A model generated the notes under the pieces. That model ran no database searches, had not been told where the DNA came from, and saw only the letters and a program-made list of their open reading frames with translations. The translations under genes were made by a program, and so were the position numbers. Positions 17,161 through 25,326 of a DNA stretch of 64,000 bases are shown piece after piece (positions within the stretch are counted from its first letter, which is position 1; each line of letters opens with the position of its first letter). Source of the DNA: Flavobacterium ammoniigenes (lineage in GTDB: Bacteria; Bacteroidota; Bacteroidia; Flavobacteriales; Flavobacteriaceae); contig NZ_AP025184.1 in the NCBI RefSeq assembly GCF_020886055.1, positions 868,001 through 932,000 of the forward strand, given 5' to 3'.

Positions 17161-17168
17161 TAAATTTG
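17161..17168 (+). promoter_or_regulatory. Candidate -7 box TAAATTTG for trxA
   Basis: TAAATTTG fits TAnnTTTG, 39 bp before the trxA ATG and after dnaE; TTCG about 20 bp upstream is a partial -33 match. Confidence 0.5.
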
Positions 17169-17207
17169 CATCACAATAATTAAACAAAATAAATAAATAA
17201 CGATATT

Positions 17208-17525
17208 ATGGCATTAGCAATAACAGATGCTACTTTTGATGAAGTAGTTTTGAAATCAGACAAACCAGTTTTAGTAGATTTTTGGGCAGCATGGTGTGGA
17301 CCATGTAGAATGGTAGGACCAATCGTTGATGAATTAAGCAATGAATACGAAGGGAAAGTAGTTGTTGGAAAAGTAGACGTTGATGCTAACCAAGAATTTG
17401 CAGCAAAATACGGAGTAAGAAACATCCCAACGGTTTTGATTTTCAAAAATGGAGAAGTAGTTGGAAAACAAGTAGGAGTAGCTCCAAAACAAACCTATGC
17501 AGATAGCTTAGACGCTTTGTTGTAA
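17208..17525 (+). CDS. trxA: Thioredoxin
   Basis: 105-residue cytoplasmic thioredoxin with the redox motif WCGPC (Cys30, Cys33), the buried Asp24 in VLVDFWA, and the cis-proline in NIPTVLIF. It has no signal peptide, so it reduces disulfides in the cytoplasm. It has its own promoter box between dnaE and itself and a hairpin terminator after, so it is probably a single-gene unit. Confidence 0.97.
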   Translation: MALAITDATFDEVVLKSDKPVLVDFWAAWCGPCRMVGPIVDELSNEYEGKVVVGKVDVDANQEFAAKYGVRNIPTVLIFKNGEVVGKQVGVAPKQTYADSLDALL

Positions 17526-17553
17526 TTCATAGATTACAAAATTTATATAAATT

Positions 17554-17583
17554 AGGATTGGCGAAAGTCAATCCTTTTTATTT
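17554..17583 (+). terminator. Terminator after trxA
   Basis: AGGATTG (17554-17560) and CAATCCT (17569-17575) with an 8-nt loop, followed by TTTTTATTTT. Confidence 0.85.
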
Positions 17584-17874
17584 TAGTTGATATTTCAAAT
17601 AAAGTATTCATTTCAAGAGATGGTTTGAAAACTATTAATTGTAAAACAGGCAGATAAAGCTCTGTGTATTTTGTATTACACTTTATTAGTAATCTAATAT
17701 ATATGACGTAATGTATTTTGAAAATCTAATGGGAACTTCTAGCTAAATAAGAATTCATTATGTCGTAGTTATACTGAATAAAAATTTTGAAAAAATCCTT
17801 TTAGCCTAGTTGGTTGAAAAACAAAACCTTGGTTGATTTCAAAACGAATTATTTAATTTTTTTTATAAAAACAC
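17584..17874. other. Spacer between trxA and tRNA-Asp promoter
   Basis: About 290 bp of AT-rich sequence with no open frame of note. A short direct repeat TTGGTTGA occurs twice near 17810 and 17830. I see nothing else. Confidence 0.5.
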
Positions 17875-17904
17875 TTGCGTAAACAGAAATCTGTTGTATA
17901 TTTG
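17875..17904 (+). promoter_or_regulatory. Consensus sigma-ABfr promoter of tRNA-Asp
   Basis: TTG at 17875-17877, a 19-bp spacer, then TATATTTG at 17897-17904: an exact match to the Bacteroidota promoter TTG-N19-TAnnTTTG. The mature tRNA starts 18 bp later. Confidence 0.8.
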
Positions 17905-17922
17905 CAACCGCAATTAAGCAGA

Positions 17923-17996
17923 GGTTTGGTAGTTCAGTTGGTTAGAATACATGCCTGTCACGCATGGGGTCGCGGGTTCGAGTCCCGTCCAGACCG
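17923..17996 (+). tRNA. tRNA-Asp (anticodon GTC)
   Basis: 74-nt cloverleaf. Acceptor arms GGTTTGG (17923-17929) and CCAGACC (17989-17995) pair with one G-U; discriminator G. The anticodon stem CATGC/GCATG encloses loop CTGTCAC with anticodon GTC. The T arm has GGTTCGAGTCC. The CCA end is not encoded. A consensus promoter precedes it and a terminator follows. Confidence 0.97.
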
Positions 17997-18009
17997 CTAA
18001 ATTGGGAAA

Positions 18010-18035
18010 AGCACTTCGTAAAGAAGTGCTTTTTT
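18010..18035 (+). terminator. Terminator after tRNA-Asp
   Basis: AGCACTTC (18010-18017) and GAAGTGCT (18023-18030) with a 5-nt loop, followed by TTTTT. Confidence 0.9.
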
Positions 18036-18114
18036 GCCCAAAAATGGTATCTAAGGCTAGTTGTGTTGTTTGGTCGGCCTTGTAAGCTGACCGGGTTTAG
18101 TAGTTAGACCGATG

Positions 18115-18162
18115 AAAAGCTTTCCAGAAATTCTGATTTTCAGAACTAAGGATAGCTTTTTT
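18115..18162 (+). other. Second hairpin in the spacer before the lipoprotein gene
   Basis: The 18036-18346 spacer has no gene. It contains a compound hairpin: outer AAAAGCT/AGCTTTTTT-like arms and inner TTCTGA (18131-18136) / TCAGAA (18140-18145), ending in a T-run. It may be a back-up terminator or the relic of a lost gene's end. Confidence 0.4.
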
Positions 18163-18346
18163 GATTTAGAAAGGTACTAAATCGTTATAGTTAGCTCTTA
18201 TCTGTTTAAAAGAACATCTTCTCTTACATTTTTTCACTTGTTTTTTCTATTTTCATTCTTCTATCAAGATTTGTAACTTTATAGCCCTTCTCAAATAAAA
18301 ATAATTGTATTTTTATACCCAATTAGTTCCAATCAAATACAATACA

Positions 18347-18823
18347 TTGAAGCATTATTTTCTTTTATTACTTTTTCTTTTGTTTAATTCTTGTCAGTAT
18401 TTTGGGAAGCAAGTGCCTACTGAACAGGAATTGTTGGCCAAAGAGTTAAACGAAATCAATTGGAAAGAAGTCGATGAGTTTCCTTCGCTAGTTGATTGTG
18501 AGAAAATTGAGAATAAGACCCAGCGCCAACAATGTTTTTTCGAAATTTTAACTCAGTTAATTCAAGAAAAATTAAGTGTTGATACGCTTTCGGTTTTGTA
18601 TCCAGAATTAGATACTATAGAAGTAAAAGTCACTGTCTTTCCAAATGCAACACTGCAATTTGAACCTCAGTTTCCTAAAGATTCGGTGGCCTATGATACT
18701 ATAAAAATTGACAGTATTTTAAAAGCTCGATTGGTTGATTTCCCGAAAGTAAATCCTGCTATCAAACGCGGTATTCCGGTTAAAACCCAATTTATTCTTC
18801 CGGTTATTCTAAAAGTAGAGTAA
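18347..18823 (+). CDS. Small lipoprotein, C-terminus resembling TonB
   Basis: 158 residues from a TTG at 18347. That start gives a textbook lipoprotein signal: Lys-His, ten mostly Leu/Phe residues and the lipobox LFNSC. A TTG at 18305 in frame would add 14 residues ahead of it and spoil the signal; no ATG exists. The last 60 residues (EVKVTVFPNATL..., FPKVNPAIKRGIPVKTQFILPVIL) resemble the TonB C-terminal beta fold, where the P.A..RG.PV pattern is common. Role unknown; possibly a periplasmic energy-transducer relative. It ends directly in front of ruvC, suggesting one transcript. Confidence 0.75.
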   Translation: MKHYFLLLLFLLFNSCQYFGKQVPTEQELLAKELNEINWKEVDEFPSLVDCEKIENKTQRQQCFFEILTQLIQEKLSVDTLSVLYPELDTIEVKVTVFPNATLQFEPQFPKDSVAYDTIKIDSILKARLVDFPKVNPAIKRGIPVKTQFILPVILKVE

Positions 18824-18847
18824 TTGCTACCTGTAAACAATCCTCCA

Positions 18848-19399
18848 TTGGCAAACGAACGCATCATATTAGGAATAGACCCAGGAACTACCATTATGGG
18901 TTTTGGATTGATTAAAGTAGTCAATAAAAAAATGGAGTTTTTGCAATTGAACGAACTACAACTATCCAAATACGACAATCATTACCAAAAGTTAAAAATC
19001 ATTTTTGAACGTACTATTGAGTTGATTGAAACCCACAATCCAGACGAAATAGCGATTGAAGCTCCTTTTTTTGGAAAGAATGTGCAATCAATGTTGAAAT
19101 TAGGACGAGCGCAAGGAGTGGCTATGGCAGCTGGTCTTTCACGCGGAATCCCTATTACAGAATACGAACCCAAAAAAATTAAAATGGCCATTACCGGAAA
19201 TGGAAATGCCAGTAAAGAACAGGTTGCTAAAATGCTCCAACAATTATTAGGGCTTACAACTTTGCCGAAAAACTTAGATTCTACTGATGGATTAGCTGCT
19301 GCTGTTTGTCACTTCTTTAATTCGGGTCGAGTAGAAATTGGGAAAAGCTATTCGGGTTGGGATGCTTTTGTGAAGCAAAACGAAGAACGAATCCGATAA
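18848..19399 (+). CDS. ruvC: Crossover junction endodeoxyribonuclease RuvC
   Basis: Holliday-junction resolvase acting with RuvAB. The four catalytic acids are in IDPGT (first Asp), EAPFFGKN (Glu) and [12 protein letters not shown] (two Asp). At 183-191 residues it is normal. No ATG exists before the first catalytic Asp, so the start is a TTG: the one at 18848 gives an N-terminus ([13 protein letters not shown]) of usual length, while TTG 18824, immediately after the previous stop codon, would add eight residues. It is followed 13 bp later by hemW. Confidence 0.94.
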   Translation: MANERIILGIDPGTTIMGFGLIKVVNKKMEFLQLNELQLSKYDNHYQKLKIIFERTIELIETHNPDEIAIEAPFFGKNVQSMLKLGRAQGVAMAAGLSRGIPITEYEPKKIKMAITGNGNASKEQVAKMLQQLLGLTTLPKNLDSTDGLAAAVCHFFNSGRVEIGKSYSGWDAFVKQNEERIR

Positions 19400-19412
19400 A
19401 TTACAAATTAAA

Positions 19413-20558
19413 ATGTCAGGAATCTATATTCACATTCCATTTTGTAAACAAGCCTGTCATTACTGCGACTTTCATTTTTCGACTTCGATGAAGAAGAAAG
19501 AGGAAATGGTTTTGGCTTTAGCCAAAGAATTGCAGTTGCGTAAAGACGAATTTCAATTCGATGCTGAATATCCATATATCGAAACTATTTATTTTGGAGG
19601 AGGAACCCCATCTGTATTGAATGTAGAGGATGTCCGATTATTGATTGATACAGTGCGCCAAAATTATCCGGTGTCCCAAAACCCTGAAATTACTTTAGAA
19701 GCCAATCCAGATGATTTATCGGAAGAAAATTTGAAAGCATTTGCTGCAATCGGGATTAACCGACTTTCGATTGGGATTCAATCTTTCTTTGAAGAGGATT
19801 TAGAGTTGATGCATCGTGCACATGATGCGGCGCAAGCCAAAAAATGCCTAGAGTTAGCTACCCGATATTTTGACAATATTTCTTTGGATTTAATTTATGG
19901 AATTCCTGGGATGACAAACGAAAGATGGCAACAAAATATTGAAACGGCACTCTCTTTTGGAATACCACACATTTCCAGTTATTCCTTGACGGTAGAACCA
20001 AAAACGGCCTTAGATAAACTTATTCAAACAGGCAAAATTGCTTCGCCTAAGGATGAAGTAGCTCAAGAGCATTTCATAATTTTGGTTGAAACGCTTGAAG
20101 CCAATGGGTTGCTGCATTATGAGTTGTCTAACTTTGGTAAAGAAAATTATTTTTCTCGTAATAATTCGGCTTATTGGTTAGGCAAAAAATACATTGGAAT
20201 TGGCCCTTCGGCTCACAGTTATGATGGCGTTTCTAGGAGTTGGAATGTTGCTAATAATACTTTGTATTTGAAAGCAATTCAGAAGGATGAATTACCAAAT
20301 GAAGCTGAAATATTAACTCCAGAAGATCGCTATAATGAATACATCATGACCGGATTACGAACAATCTGGGGTGTTTCTTTAGTTCGAATCGAGCAAGAAT
20401 TTGGCACAGATTATTTGAATTATTTGGAACAACAATCACAAAAATTCATAGCTGATGGTTTGCTTATTATTACTGATGGTATTTTGAAACCAACATTGAA
20501 GGGTAAATTTTTAACTGACGGAATCGCTTCTGATTTGTTTTACTTAAATTTGGAATAG
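19413..20558 (+). CDS. hemW: HemW-like radical SAM protein (heme chaperone)
   Basis: 381-residue radical SAM protein of the HemW branch, often misnamed oxygen-independent coproporphyrinogen oxidase. The cluster motif is Cys11-x3-Cys15-x2-Cys18 followed by Asp-Phe (CKQACHYCDF), with FGGGTPS for SAM binding and the HemW-type C-terminal region (RYNEYIMTGLRT). True HemN has an extra N-terminal cysteine motif that is absent here. HemW hands heme to respiratory enzymes in E. coli and Lactococcus; function here is by family. Confidence 0.9.
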   Translation: MSGIYIHIPFCKQACHYCDFHFSTSMKKKEEMVLALAKELQLRKDEFQFDAEYPYIETIYFGGGTPSVLNVEDVRLLIDTVRQNYPVSQNPEITLEANPDDLSEENLKAFAAIGINRLSIGIQSFFEEDLELMHRAHDAAQAKKCLELATRYFDNISLDLIYGIPGMTNERWQQNIETALSFGIPHISSYSLTVEPKTALDKLIQTGKIASPKDEVAQEHFIILVETLEANGLLHYELSNFGKENYFSRNNSAYWLGKKYIGIGPSAHSYDGVSRSWNVANNTLYLKAIQKDELPNEAEILTPEDRYNEYIMTGLRTIWGVSLVRIEQEFGTDYLNYLEQQSQKFIADGLLIITDGILKPTLKGKFLTDGIASDLFYLNLE

Positions 20559-20581
20559 TCTAACCGTAGGGTTAAATAATT

Positions 20582-21352
20582 ATGAAAGCAACAATCAAAA
20601 ATTTCGAAATTGACTTATCAAAACCCATAGATATTTCGCTTCCAATAACAAATGACGAGCACAATCCGATTGCTTGGTACCAAAACGCACCTGAAATTCA
20701 ACCGGTAGTAATGGGAGATTGGATTGGTAAAGTTTCAGAAGGACAATCGTCTACCAATTTCAACAATCTATTTTTTAACCCGCATGCGCATGGCACGCAT
20801 ACTGAGTGTTTGGGACATATTACGAAAGAGTTTTATAGCATCAACCAATGTTTGAAGCAGTTTTTCTTTGGGGCGACATTAATTACCGTTCAACCCGAAA
20901 AAGTAAGTGAGGACGAAGTAATTTCAAAAGAGCAGATTGAAAAGGCATTGAAACTTTTTCATGACTCAGAAATGAAATCAGAAGCTATTGTAATTCGGAC
21001 ATTGCCTAATGAGGTTGCCAAAAAATCATTCAAGTATTCCAATACCAATCCGCCCTATATGTCTGAAGAAGCCGCATTGTTTCTTCGCGAAAGCGGAATC
21101 CAACATTTGTTGATTGATTTACCTAGTGTTGATAAAGAAAAAGACGGGGGGAAGTTAGCCGCACACAAAGCCTTTTGGAATGTGACAGATGTCAACCAAT
21201 TGAATAAAGGTGCGAGATTGAATTGCACCATTACCGAGATGATTTTTGTGCCTAATGAAGTTACTGATGGGAATTATGTGCTCAATTTACAAATCGCTTC
21301 TTTTGAAAATGATGCGAGTCCGAGCAAGCCCATTTTATACCCAATCCAATAA
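20582..21352 (+). CDS. Cyclase-family metal hydrolase (kynurenine-formamidase-like)
   Basis: 256-residue cytoplasmic protein of the cyclase/kynurenine formamidase family. The metal-binding signature appears as NPHAHGTHTECLGH, where the usual HxGTHxDxxxH has Glu in place of Asp; a later LLIDLPSVDKEKDGG and HKAFW are also typical. These enzymes hydrolyse amides or lactones such as N-formylkynurenine. There is no tryptophan-breakdown neighbour, so the substrate cannot be named. It lies 23 bp after hemW and 21 bp before the next gene. Confidence 0.82.
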   Translation: MKATIKNFEIDLSKPIDISLPITNDEHNPIAWYQNAPEIQPVVMGDWIGKVSEGQSSTNFNNLFFNPHAHGTHTECLGHITKEFYSINQCLKQFFFGATLITVQPEKVSEDEVISKEQIEKALKLFHDSEMKSEAIVIRTLPNEVAKKSFKYSNTNPPYMSEEAALFLRESGIQHLLIDLPSVDKEKDGGKLAAHKAFWNVTDVNQLNKGARLNCTITEMIFVPNEVTDGNYVLNLQIASFENDASPSKPILYPIQ

Positions 21353-21373
21353 AATAATTAATTACACTTTAGT

Positions 21374-21745
21374 ATGAACTTGGACTATTTTTACGAATTT
21401 TGTCTTTCTAAAAAAGGAGTTACTGAACATTTTCCATTTAACGAAGATACGCTGGTACTAAAAGTAGGCGGTAAAATGTTTTTATTGAGTTCGCTAAGTT
21501 CATGGGAAAATGGAAGTCCGCAGGTCAATTTGAAATGTGATCCAGAAAGAGCGCAAGAATTGCGGGCTGAATATGACGGAATCCAGCCAGGATATCATAT
21601 GAGTAAAAAACATTGGAACACAATTAGCATCAATAAAGATGTATCAGATGCTTTGGTCAAAGAGTTAATTGATCATTCGTATGAGCTGGTTTTTACTAGT
21701 TTGCCCAATAAAATAAAAAATGAAATCCTGACAATAGAAAATTAG
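21374..21745 (+). CDS. MmcQ/YjbR-family protein
   Basis: 123-residue protein of the MmcQ/YjbR (CyaY-like fold) family. Typical parts are the N-terminal CLSKKGVTEHFPFNEDTLVLKVGGKMF, the central VNLKCDPERAQELR and GYHMSKKHWNTI. Described as double-wing DNA-binding proteins, but the role in the cell is poorly known. Short soluble chain without signal peptide. It lies in the same direction as hemW and the cyclase gene. Confidence 0.88.
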   Translation: MNLDYFYEFCLSKKGVTEHFPFNEDTLVLKVGGKMFLLSSLSSWENGSPQVNLKCDPERAQELRAEYDGIQPGYHMSKKHWNTISINKDVSDALVKELIDHSYELVFTSLPNKIKNEILTIEN

Positions 21746-21790
21746 GTAGTATATTTACTTTCACTAAAATAATTCCCAAATAAAGCAATT

Positions 21791-22441
21791 ATGAATGAGC
21801 AACTTAAAAAGTTTTTAAACGAAGAACAAGATCCTAAAGCCATCGAAAAAGTCATGTCAAAACTGAATGATTTGTTGATGAAAAATGAAGAAATTGGATA
21901 TATTGCGGTGCAAAAAAAACCAGCTATTACGGTTTTGCCAGATAGTATTGTAGTGACGAACAAGCGAATCATTATTTGCCAACCGAAAAATTTAGGGCTT
22001 TCGATGAACTTTACGGATTATTCTTGGGACGAAATTGAAAGTACTTTTGTGAAAGAAGGAATTTTGGGTTCTGATTTTTCATTCGTTACTAAAACAGCTA
22101 TTTCGGTGACAATAGAGTATATTCCGAAAGTTCAAGCGAGAAAGATGTATGCTTTTGCAAAGGAACAAATCGATGTGTTAAAAGGTGGATTAAGTTCTAC
22201 TACTAACTCGGCAGTGGAAGAAATAGAAACAGAAGAAGTTAGTTCATTTGCAGAGATTATGCCATCTCAAACCCCTTCGTTTTCGGAATACAGCACAATG
22301 GATGTAGATAAACCACTAAATGAATTGTCCTCAGATGAACTTTTTGAAAAGTTGCAGAATTATAAAAAACTACTCGATAATGGATTGATTTTACAAGGCG
22401 AATATGATGCTTTGAAAAAGGAAATTCTGAGTTATATGTAA
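21791..22441 (+). CDS. PH-domain protein with C-terminal SHOCT motif
   Basis: 216 residues without signal peptide or membrane helix. The central part (about 35-125) reads as a bacterial pleckstrin-homology (bPH) domain, with DSIVVTNKRIIICQ and a WDEIESTFVKEGILGSDFSF run. The last 40 residues (LSSDELFEKLQNYKKLLDNG, then EYDALKKEIL) form a SHOCT helix pair, often at the C-terminus of such proteins and thought to mediate oligomerisation. A flexible Glu/Ser-rich linker joins them. Function unknown. A strong terminator follows. Confidence 0.82.
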   Translation: MNEQLKKFLNEEQDPKAIEKVMSKLNDLLMKNEEIGYIAVQKKPAITVLPDSIVVTNKRIIICQPKNLGLSMNFTDYSWDEIESTFVKEGILGSDFSFVTKTAISVTIEYIPKVQARKMYAFAKEQIDVLKGGLSSTTNSAVEEIETEEVSSFAEIMPSQTPSFSEYSTMDVDKPLNELSSDELFEKLQNYKKLLDNGLILQGEYDALKKEILSYM

Positions 22442-22443
22442 TA

Positions 22444-22473
22444 AAAAAGCGGTTTCAATTGAAACCGCTTTTT
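22444..22473. terminator. Strong bidirectional terminator
   Basis: AAAAAGCGGTTTC (22444-22456), loop AATT, GAAACCGCTTTTT (22461-22473). It serves the PH-SHOCT gene and the convergent DUF423 gene. Confidence 0.93.
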
Positions 22474-22860
22474 TTATTTTCTTGTTTTTAAAATCGAATA
22501 ACCGAGCATTCCCCATGCGAGTATCAGTAATAATCCGCCTATTGGCGTTATGAATCCGATGGATTTGAAACTAACACCTGTTATTCCCGTCGTGGACAAC
22601 AGATAAATTGATCCCGAAAAGAAAAGAGTTCCTGATAGGATTAGTGTAAAGATTGTTTTTTTAGTTTTCTCCAAAATATCCTTTTGAGTGCCTAAAAAGA
22701 ACAAAAAGAACGCTTGGTACATTTGGTAACGCACCCCTGTTTCAAAACTAATTAATTGTTCTGGAGTGAGTACTTTTTTTAAAGCGTGTGCGCCAAAAGC
22801 ACCTAATATTATGGCAACCAATCCTATAAAGGCAGCAGTTGCCGTGATTTTTTTATTCAT
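22474..22860 (-). CDS. DUF423 (YgdD-like) small membrane protein
   Basis: 128 residues with four predicted membrane helices. The N-terminus (AAFIGLVAIILGAFGAHALKK, read as the GAFGAHALK signature), FETGVRYQMYQAF and the closing TPIGGLLLILAW are hallmarks of DUF423, an inner-membrane family of unknown function. It begins 10 bp after the M20 dipeptidase gene on the same strand, so the two are probably co-transcribed. Confidence 0.9.
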   Translation of the reverse strand: MNKKITATAAFIGLVAIILGAFGAHALKKVLTPEQLISFETGVRYQMYQAFFLFFLGTQKDILEKTKKTIFTLILSGTLFFSGSIYLLSTTGITGVSFKSIGFITPIGGLLLILAWGMLGYSILKTRK

Positions 22861-22870
22861 AATAGACCAA

Positions 22871-24259
22871 CTATTTACTTAATTCTACAAAATACTTGTA
22901 AAATAACGGAATGGTTTCGATTCCTTTCAAGTAGTTAAATATTCCAAAATGTTCGTTTGGTGAGTGAATGGCATCGCTATCCAATCCAAATCCCATCAAG
23001 ATGGTTTTACTTTTCAATTCTTTTTCGAATAAAGCTACAATTGGGATACTTCCGCCGGAGCGAACCGGAATTGCAGGAACGCCAAAGGTTTCGGTGTAGG
23101 CTTTGTTGGCAGCTTGGTAGCCAATACTGTCTATTGGTGTAACATAACCTTGTCCACCATGATGAGGTGTTACTTTTACCGTTACGCCTGCAGGAGCAAT
23201 ACTCAAGAAATGATTGGTAAATAATTCAGTGATTTGTTCCCAATCTTGATTCGGAACCAAACGCATCGATATTTTGGCGAAAGCCTTACTTGCAATAACT
23301 GTCTTAGCGCCTTCACCGGTGTATCCACCCCAAATTCCATTCACGTCAAGTGTTGGACGGATTGAGTTTCTTTCGTTGGTTACATAGCCTGTTTCGCCAT
23401 AAACAGCATCTATGTCTAAGGCTTTTTTATAGTTTTCCAAACTAAAAGGGGCTTTGGCCATTTCGGCTCTTTCAGCAGCAGAAAGTTCTTCTACATTGTC
23501 ATAAAATCCCGGAATAGTAATATGATTATTTTCATCATGAAGCGAAGCAATCATTTTGCTTAGCACATTGATTGGATTAGCAACAGCCCCACCATACAAT
23601 CCAGAATGTAAATCGCGATTGGGTCCTGTAACTTCGACTTCAACATAACTCAAACCACGAAGCCCTGTCGTAATGGAGGGTTGTTGATTTGAAATCATTC
23701 CAGTATCCGAAATTAAAATCACATCATTTTTTAGTTTTACTTGGTTGCGTTCTACAAACCAACTCAAACTTTTGGAACCAATTTCTTCTTCGCCTTCAAT
23801 CATGAATTTTACATTGCAGGGCAAACAATTTGTGCTAACCATAAATTCAAATGCTTTGACATGCATGTACATTTGTCCTTTGTCATCGCAAGCGCCACGC
23901 GCAAAAATAGCACCATCAGGGTGAATTTCGGTAGTTTTGATTACAGGTTCAAATGGAGGGGAAGTCCACAGTTCCATAGGATCTGGGGGTTGTACATCAT
24001 AATGACCATACACTAAAACAGTAGGTAAATTAGGATCGATTATTTTTTCGCCATAAACGATAGGATATCCAGGAGTGTCACAAATTTCAACTAGATCACA
24101 GCCCGCTTTTTCCAAGCTTGTTTTTACGGCATCGGCGGTGTCAAAGACATCTTGAGCGTAAGCAGTATCGGCACTTACTGATGGAATTCTTAATAATTCA
24201 ATTAATTCGTTGATGAAACGCTCTTTATTTTTCTGAACGTAAGACGCAATATTTTCCAT
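22871..24259 (-). CDS. M20-family dipeptidase
   Basis: 462-residue zinc peptidase of clan MH, cytosolic, similar to carnosinase-like and beta-Ala-Xaa dipeptidases. Metal and catalytic motifs are VLVYGHYDVQPPD (His and the Asp two residues on), ARGACDDKGQ (bridging Asp) and EGEEEIGS (general-base Glu and ligand Glu). The lid domain carries DLHSGLYGG, and the last ligand His is in DAIHSPNE. Substrates are short peptides; exact specificity unknown. A TACTTTTG promoter box is 23 bp ahead of the ATG. Confidence 0.92.
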   Translation of the reverse strand: MENIASYVQKNKERFINELIELLRIPSVSADTAYAQDVFDTADAVKTSLEKAGCDLVEICDTPGYPIVYGEKIIDPNLPTVLVYGHYDVQPPDPMELWTSPPFEPVIKTTEIHPDGAIFARGACDDKGQMYMHVKAFEFMVSTNCLPCNVKFMIEGEEEIGSKSLSWFVERNQVKLKNDVILISDTGMISNQQPSITTGLRGLSYVEVEVTGPNRDLHSGLYGGAVANPINVLSKMIASLHDENNHITIPGFYDNVEELSAAERAEMAKAPFSLENYKKALDIDAVYGETGYVTNERNSIRPTLDVNGIWGGYTGEGAKTVIASKAFAKISMRLVPNQDWEQITELFTNHFLSIAPAGVTVKVTPHHGGQGYVTPIDSIGYQAANKAYTETFGVPAIPVRSGGSIPIVALFEKELKSKTILMGFGLDSDAIHSPNEHFGIFNYLKGIETIPLFYKYFVELSK

Positions 24260-24282
24260 AAATAGATTTCAGATTACACCCT

Positions 24283-24290
24283 CAAAAGTA
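24283..24290 (-). promoter_or_regulatory. Candidate -7 box TACTTTTG for M20 dipeptidase
   Basis: Minus-strand TACTTTTG matches TAnnTTTG, 23 bp ahead of the ATG at 24259. Confidence 0.45.
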
Positions 24291-24325
24291 CAAAAAAGGA
24301 GTGAAATATTTTTGTTTAATTTGCT

Positions 24326-24354
24326 TTGAAAATTAGAACTTATGTGTATATTTG
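24326..24354 (+). promoter_or_regulatory. Promoter of tRNA-Leu
   Basis: TTG at 24326-24328, 18-bp spacer, then TATATTTG at 24347-24354, matching the phylum's promoter. The tRNA starts 14 bp later. Confidence 0.75.
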
Positions 24355-24367
24355 CACCCACAATTAC

Positions 24368-24449
24368 GCGGATATGGTGAAATTGGTAGACATGCCAGAC
24401 TTAGGATCTGGTGCCGCAAGGCGTGTAGGTTCGAGTCCTATTATCCGCA
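24368..24449 (+). tRNA. tRNA-Leu (anticodon TAG)
   Basis: 82-nt class II tRNA. Acceptor arms GCGGATA (24368-24374) and TATCCGC (24442-24448), discriminator A. The anticodon stem CCAGA/TCTGG encloses CTTAGGA with anticodon TAG. A short variable arm (TGCCGCAAGGCGT) precedes the T arm with GGTTCGAGTCC. CCA is not encoded. Confidence 0.97.
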
Positions 24450-24450
24450 C

Positions 24451-24482
24451 AAAAAAAGCTTCTCAATTGAGAAGCTTTTTTT
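24451..24482. terminator. Strong terminator after tRNA-Leu
   Basis: A-run plus GCTTCTC, loop AATT, GAGAAGC plus T-run (24451-24464 and 24469-24482). Symmetric, so it can also stop the convergent 24486-25208 gene. Confidence 0.93.
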
Positions 24483-24485
24483 ATT

Positions 24486-25208
24486 TTACAATGTACCCAG
24501 GAATAAGGCAATTTTGCTAAGATCGGTTTCATTATCAAAATCCAAATCGTTCGATTTAATGAAATTTGTTATTTGATCTTTAAAATTCGGGAAGCTATTG
24601 ATTAATTGTTTTTTATTTTCAGGAAAAGCTATAATTGGATTATTCTTGATGCCAATAAAATAACGTGCCTTCATCCGAATTAATTTAGGTTGTGTTGTTA
24701 TTTCAAATGAAGTCATGGCCTCTTTGCCTGGAAGTAGTTCAATTTTATCTCTTCTAAATAAGGTGATTTCATTTCCAGAAGCAATTTCAACAAGATAGCC
24801 ATTGCTTTCTTTTTTAGAAGTACCCCAATAATTGACTAAGCGTAATTTATATGCTCCGCGATTTATTAGAATGGTATTGAATTCACTTTCTTTTTTCAAA
24901 GCATAAATTTCATTTGCACTTTTTTCTACTTCAATTTCATCCGCATAGGCATTGTATCTCATGTTGAAAGTATGTTGTATACCCACGATTTCTGAAGGGG
25001 TAAAAGCTTCAATTATATAAGGGCTGCCATCTATTTTCCTATCATTTAAATATCCTTTTCTATATTCTGAAATTTGATTTAAAGAATTGAACATCGGGGC
25101 AGTAAAATTTTTATCCCCACTATTTAATGGGGTTCCGTAATTTTTAAATTCTTGAGCTGAAGTAATAAAAGCACACAATAAAACAAATGGTAATAGCAAC
25201 TTTTTCAT
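24486..25208 (-). CDS. Secreted protein of unknown function
   Basis: 240 residues I do not recognise. Residues 1-18 form a clear signal peptide (MKKLLLPFVLLCAFITSAQ) with an Ala-Gln cleavage site typical of Flavobacteriia. The mature part is mixed alpha/beta, rich in charged residues, no cysteine outside the signal, and no repeat. The stretch RGAYKLRLVNYWGTSKKESNGY suggests a beta-rich core. Most likely periplasmic or surface, as there is no T9SS tail or lipobox. Monocistronic between tRNA-Leu and the divergent peptidase gene. Confidence 0.75.
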   Translation of the reverse strand: MKKLLLPFVLLCAFITSAQEFKNYGTPLNSGDKNFTAPMFNSLNQISEYRKGYLNDRKIDGSPYIIEAFTPSEIVGIQHTFNMRYNAYADEIEVEKSANEIYALKKESEFNTILINRGAYKLRLVNYWGTSKKESNGYLVEIASGNEITLFRRDKIELLPGKEAMTSFEITTQPKLIRMKARYFIGIKNNPIIAFPENKKQLINSFPNFKDQITNFIKSNDLDFDNETDLSKIALFLGTL

Positions 25209-25326
25209 ATCGAATTGGGTTATAATGACTTTGGCTAAAGTAATTATTTTTATTTTATTCTCTTTTCATTTTATAAGTAATTGTTTGTAGTATTTGATTA
25301 AATTTACTTTTTTAATTCTCCAATTT

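Noticed and set aside
17584-17874. Small RNA gene between trxA and tRNA-Asp
   Set aside because: No promoter box with a matching terminator is present; the only promoter elements found belong to the tRNA.
24326-24520. Two plus-strand frames spanning the tRNA-Leu gene
   Set aside because: They read through the tRNA cloverleaf and its terminator; the translated sequence is meaningless.
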